Below are positions 1 through 8,607 of a DNA stretch of 36,931 nt, piece by piece (positions within the stretch are counted from its first letter, which is position 1; every line of letters begins with the position of its first letter). Origin of the DNA: Clostridiales bacterium (GTDB lineage Bacteria; Bacillota; Clostridia; Lachnospirales; Lachnospiraceae); NCBI GenBank assembly GCA_029010495.1, contig JAQXKO010000023.1, positions 1 through 36,931 on the forward strand, read 5' to 3'. The notes below the pieces were generated by a model. The model had not been told where the DNA came from and ran no database searches. It was given only the letters and a program-made list of their open reading frames with translations. Both the position numbers and the translations under genes were made by a program.

Positions 1-1
1 C

Positions 2-688
2 AAGTTAGAACTTCTTATAAAAATGCTTCGTAAGCAGATTAAGGAATACGGAAAAGTCAATCAGTTAGCTGCAAAATCGTTCCAAGAAATGTTGGAAAAG
101 ACTATTGCGGAGTATCATGAAAGACGTAAACATCTTACAGCGGAAGAAGCTGGAGAAACACAGGAAAAGGCATCAGAGGATATTATTAGGATTGCAACAG
201 AACAGGCTTTAGCTATTCTTCGTCAAATGAATGAAAACAGAGAAAGCTTTCGTAAAATCTGTTTAACCTTTGAAGAAAAAGCATTCTATGACATTTTGAT
301 TTCACTGCGTGACCAATATAACTTTGAGTACGGTACAGATAAAGAAGTAGATGGTGTTGTAGTCAATGATAAATGCAAAGCATTAGCTAAGAAGATAAAA
401 GATATTATTGATACAAAATCTTCATTTGCTGATTGGCTTAATAATCAGAATGTGCGTAATCAATTAAAACTTGACATTAAGATTTGTCTTGTCAAGAATG
501 GATATCCGCCACAATACAGTCCTGAAGTATTCAATAAGGTTATGGAACAGGTGGAGAACTTCGAAGAGTATTCTGAAACAACTCCAGAAAGTAAAGTTGT
601 TCCTTTTACTTTTTCTGCTCCTACACAAAGACCTATGATGGTTGCTGAGGGTTCTGTTCCTTATGATGCAAAGAAAGATGGAGAGTAA
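2..688 (+). CDS. hsdR: Type I restriction enzyme R subunit (HsdR), 3' part only
   Basis: HsdR is the ATP-dependent translocase and nuclease subunit of type I restriction-modification complexes (R2M2S). Only about the last 228 codons are present: the frame is open to the left edge, so the ATG at 23 is internal and the true start lies outside. The visible part is the helical C-terminal region that docks HsdR to the methyltransferase core (EcoEI_R_C/DUF3387-type). It has long charged helices and ends with the family-typical phrase KNGYPPQYSPEVFNKVMEQV near 160-180, followed by a low-complexity tail. The nuclease and helicase motor domains are not visible. Type I systems usually keep hsdM and hsdS upstream, which would be off-window. 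Assignment is by recognition of the C-terminal sequence and is fairly secure at family level. Confidence 0.8.
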   Translation, partial: KLELLIKMLRKQIKEYGKVNQLAAKSFQEMLEKTIAEYHERRKHLTAEEAGETQEKASEDIIRIATEQALAILRQMNENRESFRKICLTFEEKAFYDILISLRDQYNFEYGTDKEVDGVVVNDKCKALAKKIKDIIDTKSSFADWLNNQNVRNQLKLDIKICLVKNGYPPQYSPEVFNKVMEQVENFEEYSETTPESKVVPFTFSAPTQRPMMVAEGSVPYDAKKDGE

Positions 689-846
689 ATGAAAGCAAAA
701 AACGGCTAACGATTATTACTCTGCTTGTTTCATTGTTGTCTTTGGTGGCTGCATTTGTAATTGGAAATTTCTTTTGTCACCGCTTGAAGACGTCACTCAG
801 AAAACTTCGGCAAAACAAGAAATATATATTTTTCCTGTTGAATTAA
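689..846 (+). pseudogene. Possible frameshifted small membrane protein behind hsdR
   Basis: An ATG directly follows the hsdR stop (TAAATG) with GGAGAG upstream, but it reads only six codons before TAA. An A6 run at 697-702 lies inside those codons. Reading one base back after this run gives a continuous frame to the stop at 844-846, about 52 residues. It contains one hydrophobic stretch (ITLLVSLLSLVAAFVIGNFF) followed by a basic tail, as in a single-pass membrane peptide. Either a one-base deletion killed the gene, or the A-run allows slippage, or this is chance. I do not recognise a family. Confidence 0.3.
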
Positions 847-870
847 TTATAAAAAAAGATTATAATTAAT
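842..870 (+). terminator. AT-only hairpin behind the hsdR end
   Basis: A perfect 10-bp inverted repeat (842-851 with 861-870) has a 9-nt loop. It contains no G or C in the stem and no following T-run, so it would be a weak terminator at best. It separates the restriction gene from the esterase lipoprotein. Confidence 0.3.
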
Positions 871-953
871 GTAATTGTCTTCATTAATTTTTGATGAGGA
901 ATAAATATAACCTGCAAATAGAACTTAATTATTTGGATTGATATGGAGGAACA

Positions 954-2192
954 ATGAAAAAAAGATTTTATTGCATTCTTCTGTGCCTGGTTCTTTGTAT
1001 CACGGGATGCGGAGGGAAAACATCGACAGACGATTCTTCGGAAAAGCTGCCCGAGGGACCTAAACCCGGATTACCTGAACAGGCTGAGATTACTGAAGAG
1101 GGCATGACGGGAAAAATATATGACAAGGGAGTTTTTCTAATGACAAAAAACAATGTAAAAAGAATTGGACGTACAATGCTGGCAAATGATGTGCTTTGGT
1201 TTTCATTTTCGGCTTCGGGAGTGGAATTTGAATTTACAGGTAAAAAGTGCACATTTGATTTAAAGTCGGACAGTATATTTGCCGAGACAAATCATCAGGC
1301 ACGTTATGCAGTATATGTAGATGATGAAATTGTCGTTACGGATGTGCTTGATAAGCCGTTAAAGAGTGTTGAGGCTTTTACATCCGATAAAGCCGAAACA
1401 CATATTATCAGGCTGTTAAAGCTTTCAGAAACATCAGATTCTACGATGGGTATTACTCATATTACATGTGATGAAGAGGCAGTGATTAAGCCTACTGCGG
1501 ACAAAAAGCTTAAAATCGAATTTGTAGGTGATTCCATAACATGCGGTTATGGTGTTGAAGGAACTCTTAAGGATACATATTCAACCCACAATGAGAATGC
1601 TACCAGGGCTTATGCATATAAGACCGCAAAGAAGCTTGATGCTGATTATTCCCTCGTATCACTTTCAGGCTATGGCATTATTTCGGGATATACCTCGGGA
1701 GATAAGGTTGAGGTTCAGCAGCTTCCTAAATATTATGATAAATTTGGTAACTCATACGGCTCGTTTAATCTCGGAAAGAAGCCAAGGGAAACAGACTGGG
1801 ATTTCTCGAAGTTTACACCTGATATAGTTGTAATTAACCTGGGAACAAATGACAATTCTTATACGAAAAATGATCCGGCAAAATGCGAGGAATATGTACA
1901 GGGTTATGTTTCATTCTTAAAGACTGTACGTGAGAAAAATCCTGATGCAACAATCCTTTGTGTACTTGGTGTAATGGGTCAGGAATTATATCCAAGCGTA
2001 GAGGAGACGGTAAGGCGGTATACAGAAGAAACAAAAGATGACAAGGTATATTCGTTTAAGCTTGATGTTCAGGATGCCGGCAAAAACGGCTATGCGGTTG
2101 ATTATCATCCGACTGAAGCCAGTCATGAACATGCATCTGACCAGATGGTAGAGGTAATTAACAGTATTCTTGCCGGTACATTTAATAAATAA
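954..2192 (+). CDS. Secreted SGNH/GDSL esterase lipoprotein, carbohydrate esterase family 2-like
   Basis: Predicted deacetylase of plant polysaccharides such as acetylxylan, anchored outside the membrane. Residues 1-19 form a lipoprotein signal peptide ending in the lipobox I-T-G-C, with Cys19 as lipidation site; a Ser/Pro/Glu-rich linker follows. Residues about 50-175 look like the N-terminal jelly-roll domain of CE2 enzymes. The SGNH hydrolase domain starts at FVGDSITCGYGVEG with nucleophile Ser194, has GTND at 297-300 (oxyanion-hole Asn) and D-Y-H-P with catalytic His385. CE2 enzymes are 330-400 residues, so 412 with signal peptide fits. The start has GGAGGA 6 nt upstream. It stands alone, with no glycan-utilisation neighbours. 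The family is clear; the natural substrate is inferred. Confidence 0.8.
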   Translation: MKKRFYCILLCLVLCITGCGGKTSTDDSSEKLPEGPKPGLPEQAEITEEGMTGKIYDKGVFLMTKNNVKRIGRTMLANDVLWFSFSASGVEFEFTGKKCTFDLKSDSIFAETNHQARYAVYVDDEIVVTDVLDKPLKSVEAFTSDKAETHIIRLLKLSETSDSTMGITHITCDEEAVIKPTADKKLKIEFVGDSITCGYGVEGTLKDTYSTHNENATRAYAYKTAKKLDADYSLVSLSGYGIISGYTSGDKVEVQQLPKYYDKFGNSYGSFNLGKKPRETDWDFSKFTPDIVVINLGTNDNSYTKNDPAKCEEYVQGYVSFLKTVREKNPDATILCVLGVMGQELYPSVEETVRRYTEETKDDKVYSFKLDVQDAGKNGYAVDYHPTEASHEHASDQMVEVINSILAGTFNK

Positions 2193-2241
2193 GCCGGGCT
2201 TAAGATAAAGCGATTGTTCTTATTGCATTAATAATGATATG

Positions 2242-2279
2242 AAAAAACCTTCGGTACAATATATACCGAAGGTTTTTTT
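2242..2279. terminator. Bidirectional intrinsic terminator
   Basis: A 15-bp perfect stem (2242-2256 with 2264-2278, core CCTTCGGTA/TACCGAAGG) with a 7-nt loop is flanked by A-run and T-run. It therefore works on both strands, ending the esterase transcript from the left and the DUF1292 transcript from the right. Confidence 0.9.
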
Positions 2280-2298
2280 GAAAATCTGTATAAATATT

Positions 2299-2583
2299 TT
2301 ATTCTTCCTCAGCGGCCTCGTCAACCAGTCTTTCAAACTCTGTTGAAACCTTTTCGAAGAGCTCGTCGTCTTCAATGTCCGTAAGCTCGAACTCATCATC
2401 TGAAAGCTCCTTATAGCCATAGAGGTAAATATCCTCGGAACCGTCCTGTGGTACGAGAGCGATATAATCCTGCTCTTCAAAATCAAAGATGCCGAATATT
2501 TCGCAATCAACCTTAGTTCCGTCTTCAAGCTCCAGGGTGATTAATTCATCCTGTTCTTCTGTATTAGGGGTGATGTTCTCCAT
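2299..2583 (-). CDS. DUF1292 family protein
   Basis: Small, very acidic protein of 94 residues, about one third Asp and Glu. The core LITLELEDGTKVDCEIFGIF followed by a hydrophobic strand (YIALVPQ) is the DUF1292 signature seen across Firmicutes, in proteins of about 90-110 residues. The molecular function of the family is unknown; B. subtilis YrzB is a member. The start is preceded on the minus strand by AAAGGATT. The protein usually sits next to yrrK/yqgF and mgtE-type genes, but here it is alone between two terminators, downstream of pckA and on the same strand. Confidence 0.8.
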   Translation of the reverse strand: MENITPNTEEQDELITLELEDGTKVDCEIFGIFDFEEQDYIALVPQDGSEDIYLYGYKELSDDEFELTDIEDDELFEKVSTEFERLVDEAAEEE

Positions 2584-2627
2584 TGTTAATCCTTTCTGAA
2601 TCTGCCTGCAGCAAACTCATTTAGCAT

Positions 2628-2655
2628 AAAAGGCTCCGGGAAACCGAAGCCTTTT
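2628..2655 (-). terminator. Terminator of pckA
   Basis: Stem AAAAGGCT-C-CGG (2628-2639) pairs with CCG-A-AGCCTTTT (2644-2655) with one internal mismatch and a GAAA-type tetraloop. The T-rich side faces downstream of the minus-strand pckA stop about 30 nt away. It insulates pckA from the DUF1292 gene. Confidence 0.75.
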
Positions 2656-2686
2656 ATTAATTGATAAACTTTATATTTATAACTAA

Positions 2687-4300
2687 TTATAACTGAGGAC
2701 CGGCAGCTACTAAAGCCTTGCCAGCTTCGTTTGTTGTATATTTTACAAAGTTCTTCTGGAATCTTGCAGCAAGATCCTTAGCCTTTACTTCCCACTCTGA
2801 TGGATCAGCGTATGTGTCACGTGGATCAAGGATAGCAGGGTTAACACCAGGAAGCTCTGTTGGAACTTCAAAGTTGAACATAGGAATCTTCTTTGTTGGA
2901 GCTGTCTTGATGTCACCGTTAAGGATAGCATCGATGATACCTCTTGTATCCTTAATTGTGATTCTCTTGCCTGTTCCGTTCCAGCCTGTGTTTACAAGGT
3001 ATGCCTTGGCACCGTTTGCATTCATCTTCTTAACGAGCTCTTCGCCGTACTTTGTTGGGTGAAGCTCTAAGAATGCCTGACCGAAGCATGCTGAGAATGT
3101 AGGTGTTGGCTCTGTAATACCACGCTCTGTACCTGCAAGCTTAGCTGTGAAACCGCTAAGGAAGTAGTACTGTGTCTGCTCAGGTGTAAGAATGGAAACA
3201 GGAGGAAGTACACCAAATGCATCTGCTGAAAGGAAGATTACATTGTCGGCTGCAGGACCTGCAGAAACTTTGTTAACCTCAGCAGCGATGTTGTTGATGT
3301 GTGAAATTGGATATGATACACGAGTGTTCTCTGTAACGCTCTTATCATTAAAATCAATCTTTCCGTCAGCATCTACAGAAACGTTCTCAAGGAGAGCGTT
3401 TCTCTTGATAGCATTGTAGATATCAGGCTCAGATTCCTTATCAAGACCGATAACCTTAGCATAGCATCCGCCTTCGAAGTTGAATACGCCGTTGTCATCC
3501 CAACCGTGCTCATCATCACCGATAAGACGTCTCTTTGGATCTGTTGAAAGAGTTGTCTTACCTGTTCCTGAAAGACCGAAGAAGATTGCTGTATGCTTTC
3601 CGTCCATATCGCAGTTAGCTGAACAGTGCATTGAAGCAATACCCTTAAGTGGAAGATAGTAGTTCATCATTGAGAACATACCCTTCTTCATTTCGCCGCC
3701 GTACCATGTGTTAATGATAACCTGCTCACGGCTTGTAATGTTGAATGCTACACATGTCTCTGAATTAAGTCCGAGCTCAGCGTAGTTTTCTACCTTTGCC
3801 TTTGATGCGTTGTAAACAACGAAGTCAGGCTCGAATGTCTTTAATTCCTCATCTGTAGGAACGATGAACATGTTCTTTACGAAGTGAGCCTGCCAAGCAA
3901 CCTCAACGATGAAACGAACTGCCATTCTTGTATCTGCGTTTGCACCACAGAAAGCATCAACTACAAAGAGTCTCTTGTTACTAAGCTCATCCTTAGCAAT
4001 CTTCTTAACTACTTCCCATGTAGCCTCTGACATTGGGTGGTTATCGTTTTTGTAGCCCTCTGAAGTCCACCATACCGTGTCCTTTGAGTTCTCATCCATA
4101 ACGATGTACTTGTCCTTAGGTGAACGTCCTGTGTAGATACCTGTCATAACGTTTACAGTGTCGAGCTCTGTATTCTGACCAACCTCATAACCAGTAAGTT
4201 CTGCCTTTGTTTCTTCCTTGTATAAATCTTCGTAAGAAGGATTGTATACAATTTCGGTAGTTCCAGTGATACCATACTTTGTTAAATCAACTGTTGCCAT
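2687..4300 (-). CDS. pckA: Phosphoenolpyruvate carboxykinase (ATP)
   Basis: Cytosolic enzyme interconverting oxaloacetate + ATP and PEP + CO2 + ADP. In fermentative anaerobes it often runs toward oxaloacetate for succinate or anaplerosis. The protein has 537 residues against 540 in E. coli. Visible motifs are the P-loop GLSGTGKTT with Lys248, the kinase-2/metal motif GDDEHGW at 261-267, and an N-terminal [11 protein letters not shown] substrate-binding segment. I chose the ATG at 4300 because the protein then begins [10 protein letters not shown] and is preceded by AAAGGTAAGG; an in-frame ATG further upstream adds residues unlike the family. It has its own promoter and terminator, so it is monocistronic. 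Codon use looks strongly selected, as expected for an abundant enzyme. Confidence 0.95.
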   Translation of the reverse strand: MATVDLTKYGITGTTEIVYNPSYEDLYKEETKAELTGYEVGQNTELDTVNVMTGIYTGRSPKDKYIVMDENSKDTVWWTSEGYKNDNHPMSEATWEVVKKIAKDELSNKRLFVVDAFCGANADTRMAVRFIVEVAWQAHFVKNMFIVPTDEELKTFEPDFVVYNASKAKVENYAELGLNSETCVAFNITSREQVIINTWYGGEMKKGMFSMMNYYLPLKGIASMHCSANCDMDGKHTAIFFGLSGTGKTTLSTDPKRRLIGDDEHGWDDNGVFNFEGGCYAKVIGLDKESEPDIYNAIKRNALLENVSVDADGKIDFNDKSVTENTRVSYPISHINNIAAEVNKVSAGPAADNVIFLSADAFGVLPPVSILTPEQTQYYFLSGFTAKLAGTERGITEPTPTFSACFGQAFLELHPTKYGEELVKKMNANGAKAYLVNTGWNGTGKRITIKDTRGIIDAILNGDIKTAPTKKIPMFNFEVPTELPGVNPAILDPRDTYADPSEWEVKAKDLAARFQKNFVKYTTNEAGKALVAAGPQL

Positions 4301-4384
4301 TTTATTTACCTTACCTTTCTTAAATATATACATTTTATATTTCTGTGGTGACAGTCTCTGCAGACATACCCACAATCATTCTAT

Positions 4385-4413
4385 ATTATTTCAAATAATC
4401 CGAAAAAAGTCAA
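4385..4413 (-). promoter_or_regulatory. Sigma-A-type promoter of pckA
   Basis: On the minus strand TTGACT (4413-4408) is separated by 17 bp from AATAAT (4390-4385), each one mismatch from consensus. Predicted transcription start is near 4378, giving a leader of about 78 nt before the pckA ATG. The rest of the 4301-4702 spacer is AT-rich and holds no other gene I can support. Confidence 0.6.
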
Positions 4414-4702
4414 TTATTTTTTCAATTTTCTCGTGTATATTACTATGAAAAAAATGTTAAATAAAAATTAAATGCATAATTATATTAATTTTTACTGTAA
4501 TAATACTGTTTAAATCGGAGCGATAATGTGTTATACTTGAATTGTTATGTAAAATGCCTGTAAAAAAGATGACTATTTTGGGGAATTGGAAGGCTCTGAT
4601 TAATTGTAGATTAGTCAAAAAACATTTTTACATAAATCTTTAGACACAAATTATTCAAAATACCACAATATAATCAGGTCAATTAAAATGACAGGAGAAA
4701 AT

Positions 4703-5401
4703 ATGAGCGATATCAGGATATTTAAAAGGTATGAAAAGAAATATCTGATAACTGTCGGGGATTACAAAAGACTTCGTGAAAAACTTGGCGAACACCTTGT
4801 CGCGGACGAGTATTATCATTCAACGGTTTCAAATATTTATTATGACACTCCGGATTACAGACTGATAAGGGATTCCATCGAAAAACCTGCTTATAAGGAA
4901 AAACTCAGACTAAGAAGCTATGGGGTAATAAAAGAGGAAGAAAAGGCATATCTGGAGATTAAAAAGAAGTATGAGGGTATAGTTTATAAGCGACGTGAAA
5001 AGCTTGCCTACAGGGATGCGGTAGCACTGATAAATGACACCTCCGTAAAGGATGATACGCAGATATCAAGGGAGCTGGGATATTTTATCAATTATTACGG
5101 CAGCCTGCGGCCGTCTGTTTATCTCGGATATGAAAGAGATGCATACAAGCTTAATCCCGAAAGCGATGTCAGAATAACATTTGACTATAATTCGCTGTGG
5201 CGTCAGGAAGATATTACGCTGACAAAGGGACATTACGGAAGGAATCTTCTTGACCGCAGATACTGTCTTATGGAGATAAAAGCTCCGATGGCCATACCGC
5301 TTTATCTTGTGAAAATTCTTGAGGAGCTGAATATATATCCTACAGGCTTTTCTAAATACGGAACGGCATATAAAGCGATTCTTGAGGATGTCAACAGATA
5401 A
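4703..5401 (+). CDS. VTC-domain (polyphosphate polymerase-like) protein
   Basis: Member of the VTC/CYTH-like tunnel-fold family. In yeast Vtc4 this domain makes polyphosphate from ATP; bacterial homologues are usually annotated as polyphosphate polymerase-domain proteins, but their activity is mostly unproven. Features: the basic N-terminus RYEKKYLI, the strand S-N-I-Y-Y-D-T, the alternating basic strand KLRLRSY, E-I-K-K-K with YKRR, and the C-terminal strand CLMEIKA. Length is 232 residues, normal for the stand-alone bacterial form. I prefer the ATG at 4703 because AGGAG lies just upstream; the ATG at 4688 has no good site. The partner DUF4956 membrane protein lies 90 bp downstream on the same strand, a pairing seen repeatedly in Firmicutes. 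Confidence 0.85.
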   Translation: MSDIRIFKRYEKKYLITVGDYKRLREKLGEHLVADEYYHSTVSNIYYDTPDYRLIRDSIEKPAYKEKLRLRSYGVIKEEEKAYLEIKKKYEGIVYKRREKLAYRDAVALINDTSVKDDTQISRELGYFINYYGSLRPSVYLGYERDAYKLNPESDVRITFDYNSLWRQEDITLTKGHYGRNLLDRRYCLMEIKAPMAIPLYLVKILEELNIYPTGFSKYGTAYKAILEDVNR

Positions 5402-5491
5402 TAATCAGACATACATTTAAAATGACATGCGGAATGGGAAGAATTTTTACATATTATAATGAAATGTTATTAATACTATTTGGAGGTTTAT

Positions 5492-6169
5492 ATGGAAATT
5501 TTATTTAAATCGGTTATCGGAGTTAACGGACTTACAATCAACAACTTTTTTGTGTGCGTCGGCGTAGCGCTTCTCATGGGATTTATTATCTCGTTCTCGC
5601 ATATGTTCAGAACAAAATATACACAGAGCTTTATTATTTCGCTGGCAATACTGCCGGCAATTGTGGCAATTGTCATTCTTATGGTAAACGGCAACATCGG
5701 TACGGGTATTGCGGTGGCAGGCGCATTCAGTCTGACAAGATTCCGTTCCCAGCCGGGAACAGCCAAGGAGATTTCAAGCATCTTTCTTGCTATGATGATT
5801 GGTCTTACCTGCGGTACGGGATATGTCGGAATAGCTGCCGTAAGTACTGTAATTCTCTGCGCACTGATTATTTTCTACGGCCTTGTGGGTTACGGAAAGA
5901 AAAATGAAAATAAAAAGGCTTTGACTGTAGTTATTCCGGAAAACCTTAATTATACCGAGATATTTAATGACATTTTTGATACATATACCACGGAGTGCGA
6001 GCTCGTAAAGGTAAAAACCGCAAACATGGGAAGCATGTTTAAATTAAGATATGAAATAAAGCTTAAGGACGATAAGTCCGAAAAGAAATTTATTGATGAA
6101 ATACGTACAAGAAACGGTAATCTCGAGGTTATGCTTTGCAGAACAGAGGTGTTTGAGGAGCTTATTTAA
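5492..6169 (+). CDS. DUF4956 integral membrane protein
   Basis: Membrane protein of 225 residues with unknown biochemical role. About four transmembrane segments span roughly residues 10-130: a helix after GLTINN, a second around ISLAILPAIVAIVILMV, and two in the segment following the conserved loop AGAFSLTRFRSQPGT. The conserved R-F-R-S-Q-P-G-T-A loop is the hallmark of DUF4956. A soluble C-terminal domain of about 80 residues follows. The start is the ATG with GGAGG 5 nt upstream; a TTG four codons earlier overlaps that site and is rejected. By analogy with yeast VTC, where a membrane channel is coupled to the polymerase, it may handle the product of the neighbouring VTC protein. That is inference. 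Confidence 0.85.
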   Translation: MEILFKSVIGVNGLTINNFFVCVGVALLMGFIISFSHMFRTKYTQSFIISLAILPAIVAIVILMVNGNIGTGIAVAGAFSLTRFRSQPGTAKEISSIFLAMMIGLTCGTGYVGIAAVSTVILCALIIFYGLVGYGKKNENKKALTVVIPENLNYTEIFNDIFDTYTTECELVKVKTANMGSMFKLRYEIKLKDDKSEKKFIDEIRTRNGNLEVMLCRTEVFEELI

Positions 6170-6217
6170 GCATAATATGATAATAATACTTGAAAAAAAT
6201 TTATTATTATGTAAAAT

Positions 6218-6247
6218 ATAAGGGAGTAGTTATTTCTGCTCCCTTAT
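6218..6247 (+). terminator. Terminator of the VTC-DUF4956 unit
   Basis: A 12-bp stem (6218-6229 with 6236-6247, core AAGGGAG/CTCCCTT, one G-T pair) has a 6-nt loop. It lies 50 nt after the DUF4956 stop and is followed by an AT-rich stretch. Confidence 0.75.
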
Positions 6248-6317
6248 TATATTATATGACATTACAACTCCTGACTGTTTTCCGGCAGCGGGCGGTATGA
6301 TTATACGGAGGAATATT

Positions 6318-7409
6318 ATGGGTAAGATTATGCTGACAGGAGACAGACCTACGGGAAGACTTCATATCGGTCATTATGTAGGCTCCTTAAGAAGAAGAGT
6401 AGAGCTTCAGAATTCCGGCGAATTTGAAAAGATTTTTATTATGATTGCTGATGCGCAGGCACTTACGGATAATTTTGAAAATCCTGAAAAAATCAGACAA
6501 AATATTATTGAAGTGGCGCTTGATTATCTTTCGGCAGGGCTTGACCCTTCAAAGTCCAATATCTTTATTCAGTCAATGATTCCCGAGCTGACAGAGCTTA
6601 CATTTTATTATGCAAATCTTGTAACGGTTTCAAGACTCCAGCGTAATCCTACTGTTAAGTCGGAAATCCAGCTCAGAAATTTTGAAACAAGTATTCCTGT
6701 GGGATTCTTTACTTATCCTATAAGCCAGGCATCTGATATTACTGCATTTAAGGCAGATACCGTTCCTGTAGGAGAAGATCAGCTTCCGATGATTGAACAG
6801 ACAAGGGAAATTGTAAGAAAGTTCGGACAGACGTACAGGGAGGGTATTCTTGTTGAACCGAATGCGCTGCTTTCTTCAAATACGGCGTGTCTTAGACTCC
6901 CGGGTACGGATGGTCAGGCCAAAATGAGTAAATCACTTGGGAACTGCATCTATCTTGCAGATACCGAGAAGGATGTTAAGAAGAAGATTATGGGTATGTA
7001 TACAGATCCGCTTCACATTCATATTGAGGATCCGGGTCATCTCGAAGGCAACCCTGTATTTACATATCTTGAGGCGTTTTCAAAGCCGGAGCATTTCGCT
7101 GAGTTCCTTCCTGATTACGCAAATCTTGATGAGCTTAAGGAACACTACACAAGAGGTGGTCTGGGCGACGGTACCGTTAAAAAGTTTCTTAACAACGTAA
7201 TGCAGACGGAACTTGCTCCTCTCCGTGCAAGACGTGCCGAGTATGAAAAGGATATTTACGGTGTATATGAAATCCTGAAGAATGGCACCGAGGTAGCGAG
7301 GGAAGAGGCTGCAAAGACACTTGCAGAGGTTAAGGCTGCCATGAAGATTGATTACTTTACTGACAATGCATTGATTGCTTCACATGCAGAAAAGTATAAT
7401 AATAAATAA
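6318..7409 (+). CDS. trpS: Tryptophanyl-tRNA synthetase
   Basis: Class I aminoacyl-tRNA synthetase charging tRNA-Trp with tryptophan and ATP. The N-terminus [20 protein letters not shown] places the HIGH motif at 16-19; KMSKS is perfect at 202-206. Length of 363 is slightly above the usual 330-340 for bacterial TrpRS. The start at 6318 has GGAGG 7 nt upstream; the earlier in-frame ATG at 6297 would put that site inside the gene. No T-box leader is visible in the 70 nt between the preceding terminator and the start, so regulation by uncharged tRNA is not supported. It forms a single-gene unit closed by a terminator. Confidence 0.95.
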   Translation: MGKIMLTGDRPTGRLHIGHYVGSLRRRVELQNSGEFEKIFIMIADAQALTDNFENPEKIRQNIIEVALDYLSAGLDPSKSNIFIQSMIPELTELTFYYANLVTVSRLQRNPTVKSEIQLRNFETSIPVGFFTYPISQASDITAFKADTVPVGEDQLPMIEQTREIVRKFGQTYREGILVEPNALLSSNTACLRLPGTDGQAKMSKSLGNCIYLADTEKDVKKKIMGMYTDPLHIHIEDPGHLEGNPVFTYLEAFSKPEHFAEFLPDYANLDELKEHYTRGGLGDGTVKKFLNNVMQTELAPLRARRAEYEKDIYGVYEILKNGTEVAREEAAKTLAEVKAAMKIDYFTDNALIASHAEKYNNK

Positions 7410-7421
7410 TTGTGAGATAAT

Positions 7422-7456
7422 AAAAGGGCTTCCTCAAGTTATACGGAGGCCTTTTT
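7422..7456 (+). terminator. Terminator of trpS
   Basis: A 12-bp stem (AAAAGGGCTTCC at 7422-7433 with GGAGGCCTTTTT at 7445-7456, two G-T pairs) ends in a T-run 12 nt after the trpS stop. Confidence 0.85.
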
Positions 7457-7536
7457 CTGTGAGCTGTTAAGCGTAATGTCTTTCTTAACGGATATATAAA
7501 TCGTGAGATTATTTGTTTGACATGAAAGGATTTTGT

Positions 7537-8607
7537 ATGGATAAAGCGCTGATTGCAATGAGCGGCGGAGTTGATTCGAGTGTTGCTGCTTATCTGATGA
7601 AAAAAGAGGGCTGTGACTGTATAGGAGTTACTATGAAGCTCTATGGAAATGATGACCTTGGCCTTGATAAGGAGCATACCTGCTGCAGCCTTTCTGATGT
7701 GGAGGACGCAAGGGCGGTTGCCACAAGACTCGGTATGCGTCATTACGTTTTTAACTTTGCAGACAAATTCAGGGAAAAGGTAATTGAGCCGTTTATCAGC
7801 GCATACGAAAACGGAATGACTCCCAATCCCTGCATTGAATGTAACAGACATCTGAAATTTGACAGCCTGTTTTTAAGGGCACAGGAGCTTGGCTGTGAGT
7901 ATGTTGTAACAGGACATTACGCAATTATTGATTATGATGAAACAAGGAACAGGTATGTGCTGAAAAAGGCAACAGACCCGTCGAAGGATCAGAGCTATGT
8001 TCTCTATTCACTTCCGAAGGAAAAGCTTTCATGCATCAGATTCCCGCTGGGAACCATGACAAAGGATGAGGCAAGGCAGATAGCCCGAAGCCTTGATTTT
8101 GTCAATGCGAGAAAGCATGACAGCCAGGATATATGTTTCGTGCCGAATGGTAAATATGCTGAATTTATAGAGGACTACACCGGTAGAAAATATGAACCGG
8201 GAAGCTTTTGCACTAAGGATGGTGAAATCCTCGGCACACATAAAGGAATTATAAATTACACTGTCGGACAGAGAAAAGGACTGGGTCTTTCACTTAAGGA
8301 GCCGATGTATGTGTGTGGGCTTGATGTTAAAAATAACAGGGTGATTCTCGGGAAAAATGAGGACCTTTTCACTACAGGTCTTGATGCAGACAATATTAAT
8401 CTTATTTCGGTTGACAGTATATATGAGCCGATGAGAGTTAAGGCGAAGGTACGGTACCGTCATGAGGAGGATGATGCTGTTGTATGGCAGACATCCGAGA
8501 ATACATTTCATGTAGAATTTGACCGCCCTCAAAGAGCCGTTACCAGAGGGCAGGCTGTAGTTCTTTATGATGGTGACATAGTAGTCGGAGGCGGAACAAT
8601 TATCTGA
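7537..8607 (+). CDS. mnmA: tRNA-specific 2-thiouridylase
   Basis: Installs the 2-thio group on U34 of Lys, Glu and Gln tRNAs, using ATP to adenylate the base and a protein persulfide as sulfur donor. Visible features are the PP-loop SGGVDSS at 9-15, nucleophile Cys99 in the N-P-C-I-E-C motif, and partner Cys200 in HDSQDICFVPNG, which receives the persulfide; both match the E. coli pair. Length of 356 is typical. The start at 7537 follows GAAAGGA; the ATG eight codons earlier lacks a site. Its stop overlaps the stop of the converging tcdA by 8 bp. It is the first of three tRNA-modifying enzymes encoded in this 3-kb stretch. Confidence 0.95.
   Translation: MDKALIAMSGGVDSSVAAYLMKKEGCDCIGVTMKLYGNDDLGLDKEHTCCSLSDVEDARAVATRLGMRHYVFNFADKFREKVIEPFISAYENGMTPNPCIECNRHLKFDSLFLRAQELGCEYVVTGHYAIIDYDETRNRYVLKKATDPSKDQSYVLYSLPKEKLSCIRFPLGTMTKDEARQIARSLDFVNARKHDSQDICFVPNGKYAEFIEDYTGRKYEPGSFCTKDGEILGTHKGIINYTVGQRKGLGLSLKEPMYVCGLDVKNNRVILGKNEDLFTTGLDADNINLISVDSIYEPMRVKAKVRYRHEEDDAVVWQTSENTFHVEFDRPQRAVTRGQAVVLYDGDIVVGGGTII

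Noticed and set aside
6170-6317. T-box riboswitch before trpS
   Set aside because: The only hairpin belongs to the upstream terminator and no T-box specifier or AGGGUGGNACC-type sequence is present.
7357-7851. Long minus-strand frame of 164 codons over mnmA
   Set aside because: Antisense to an unmistakable mnmA, with composition typical of a shadow frame.
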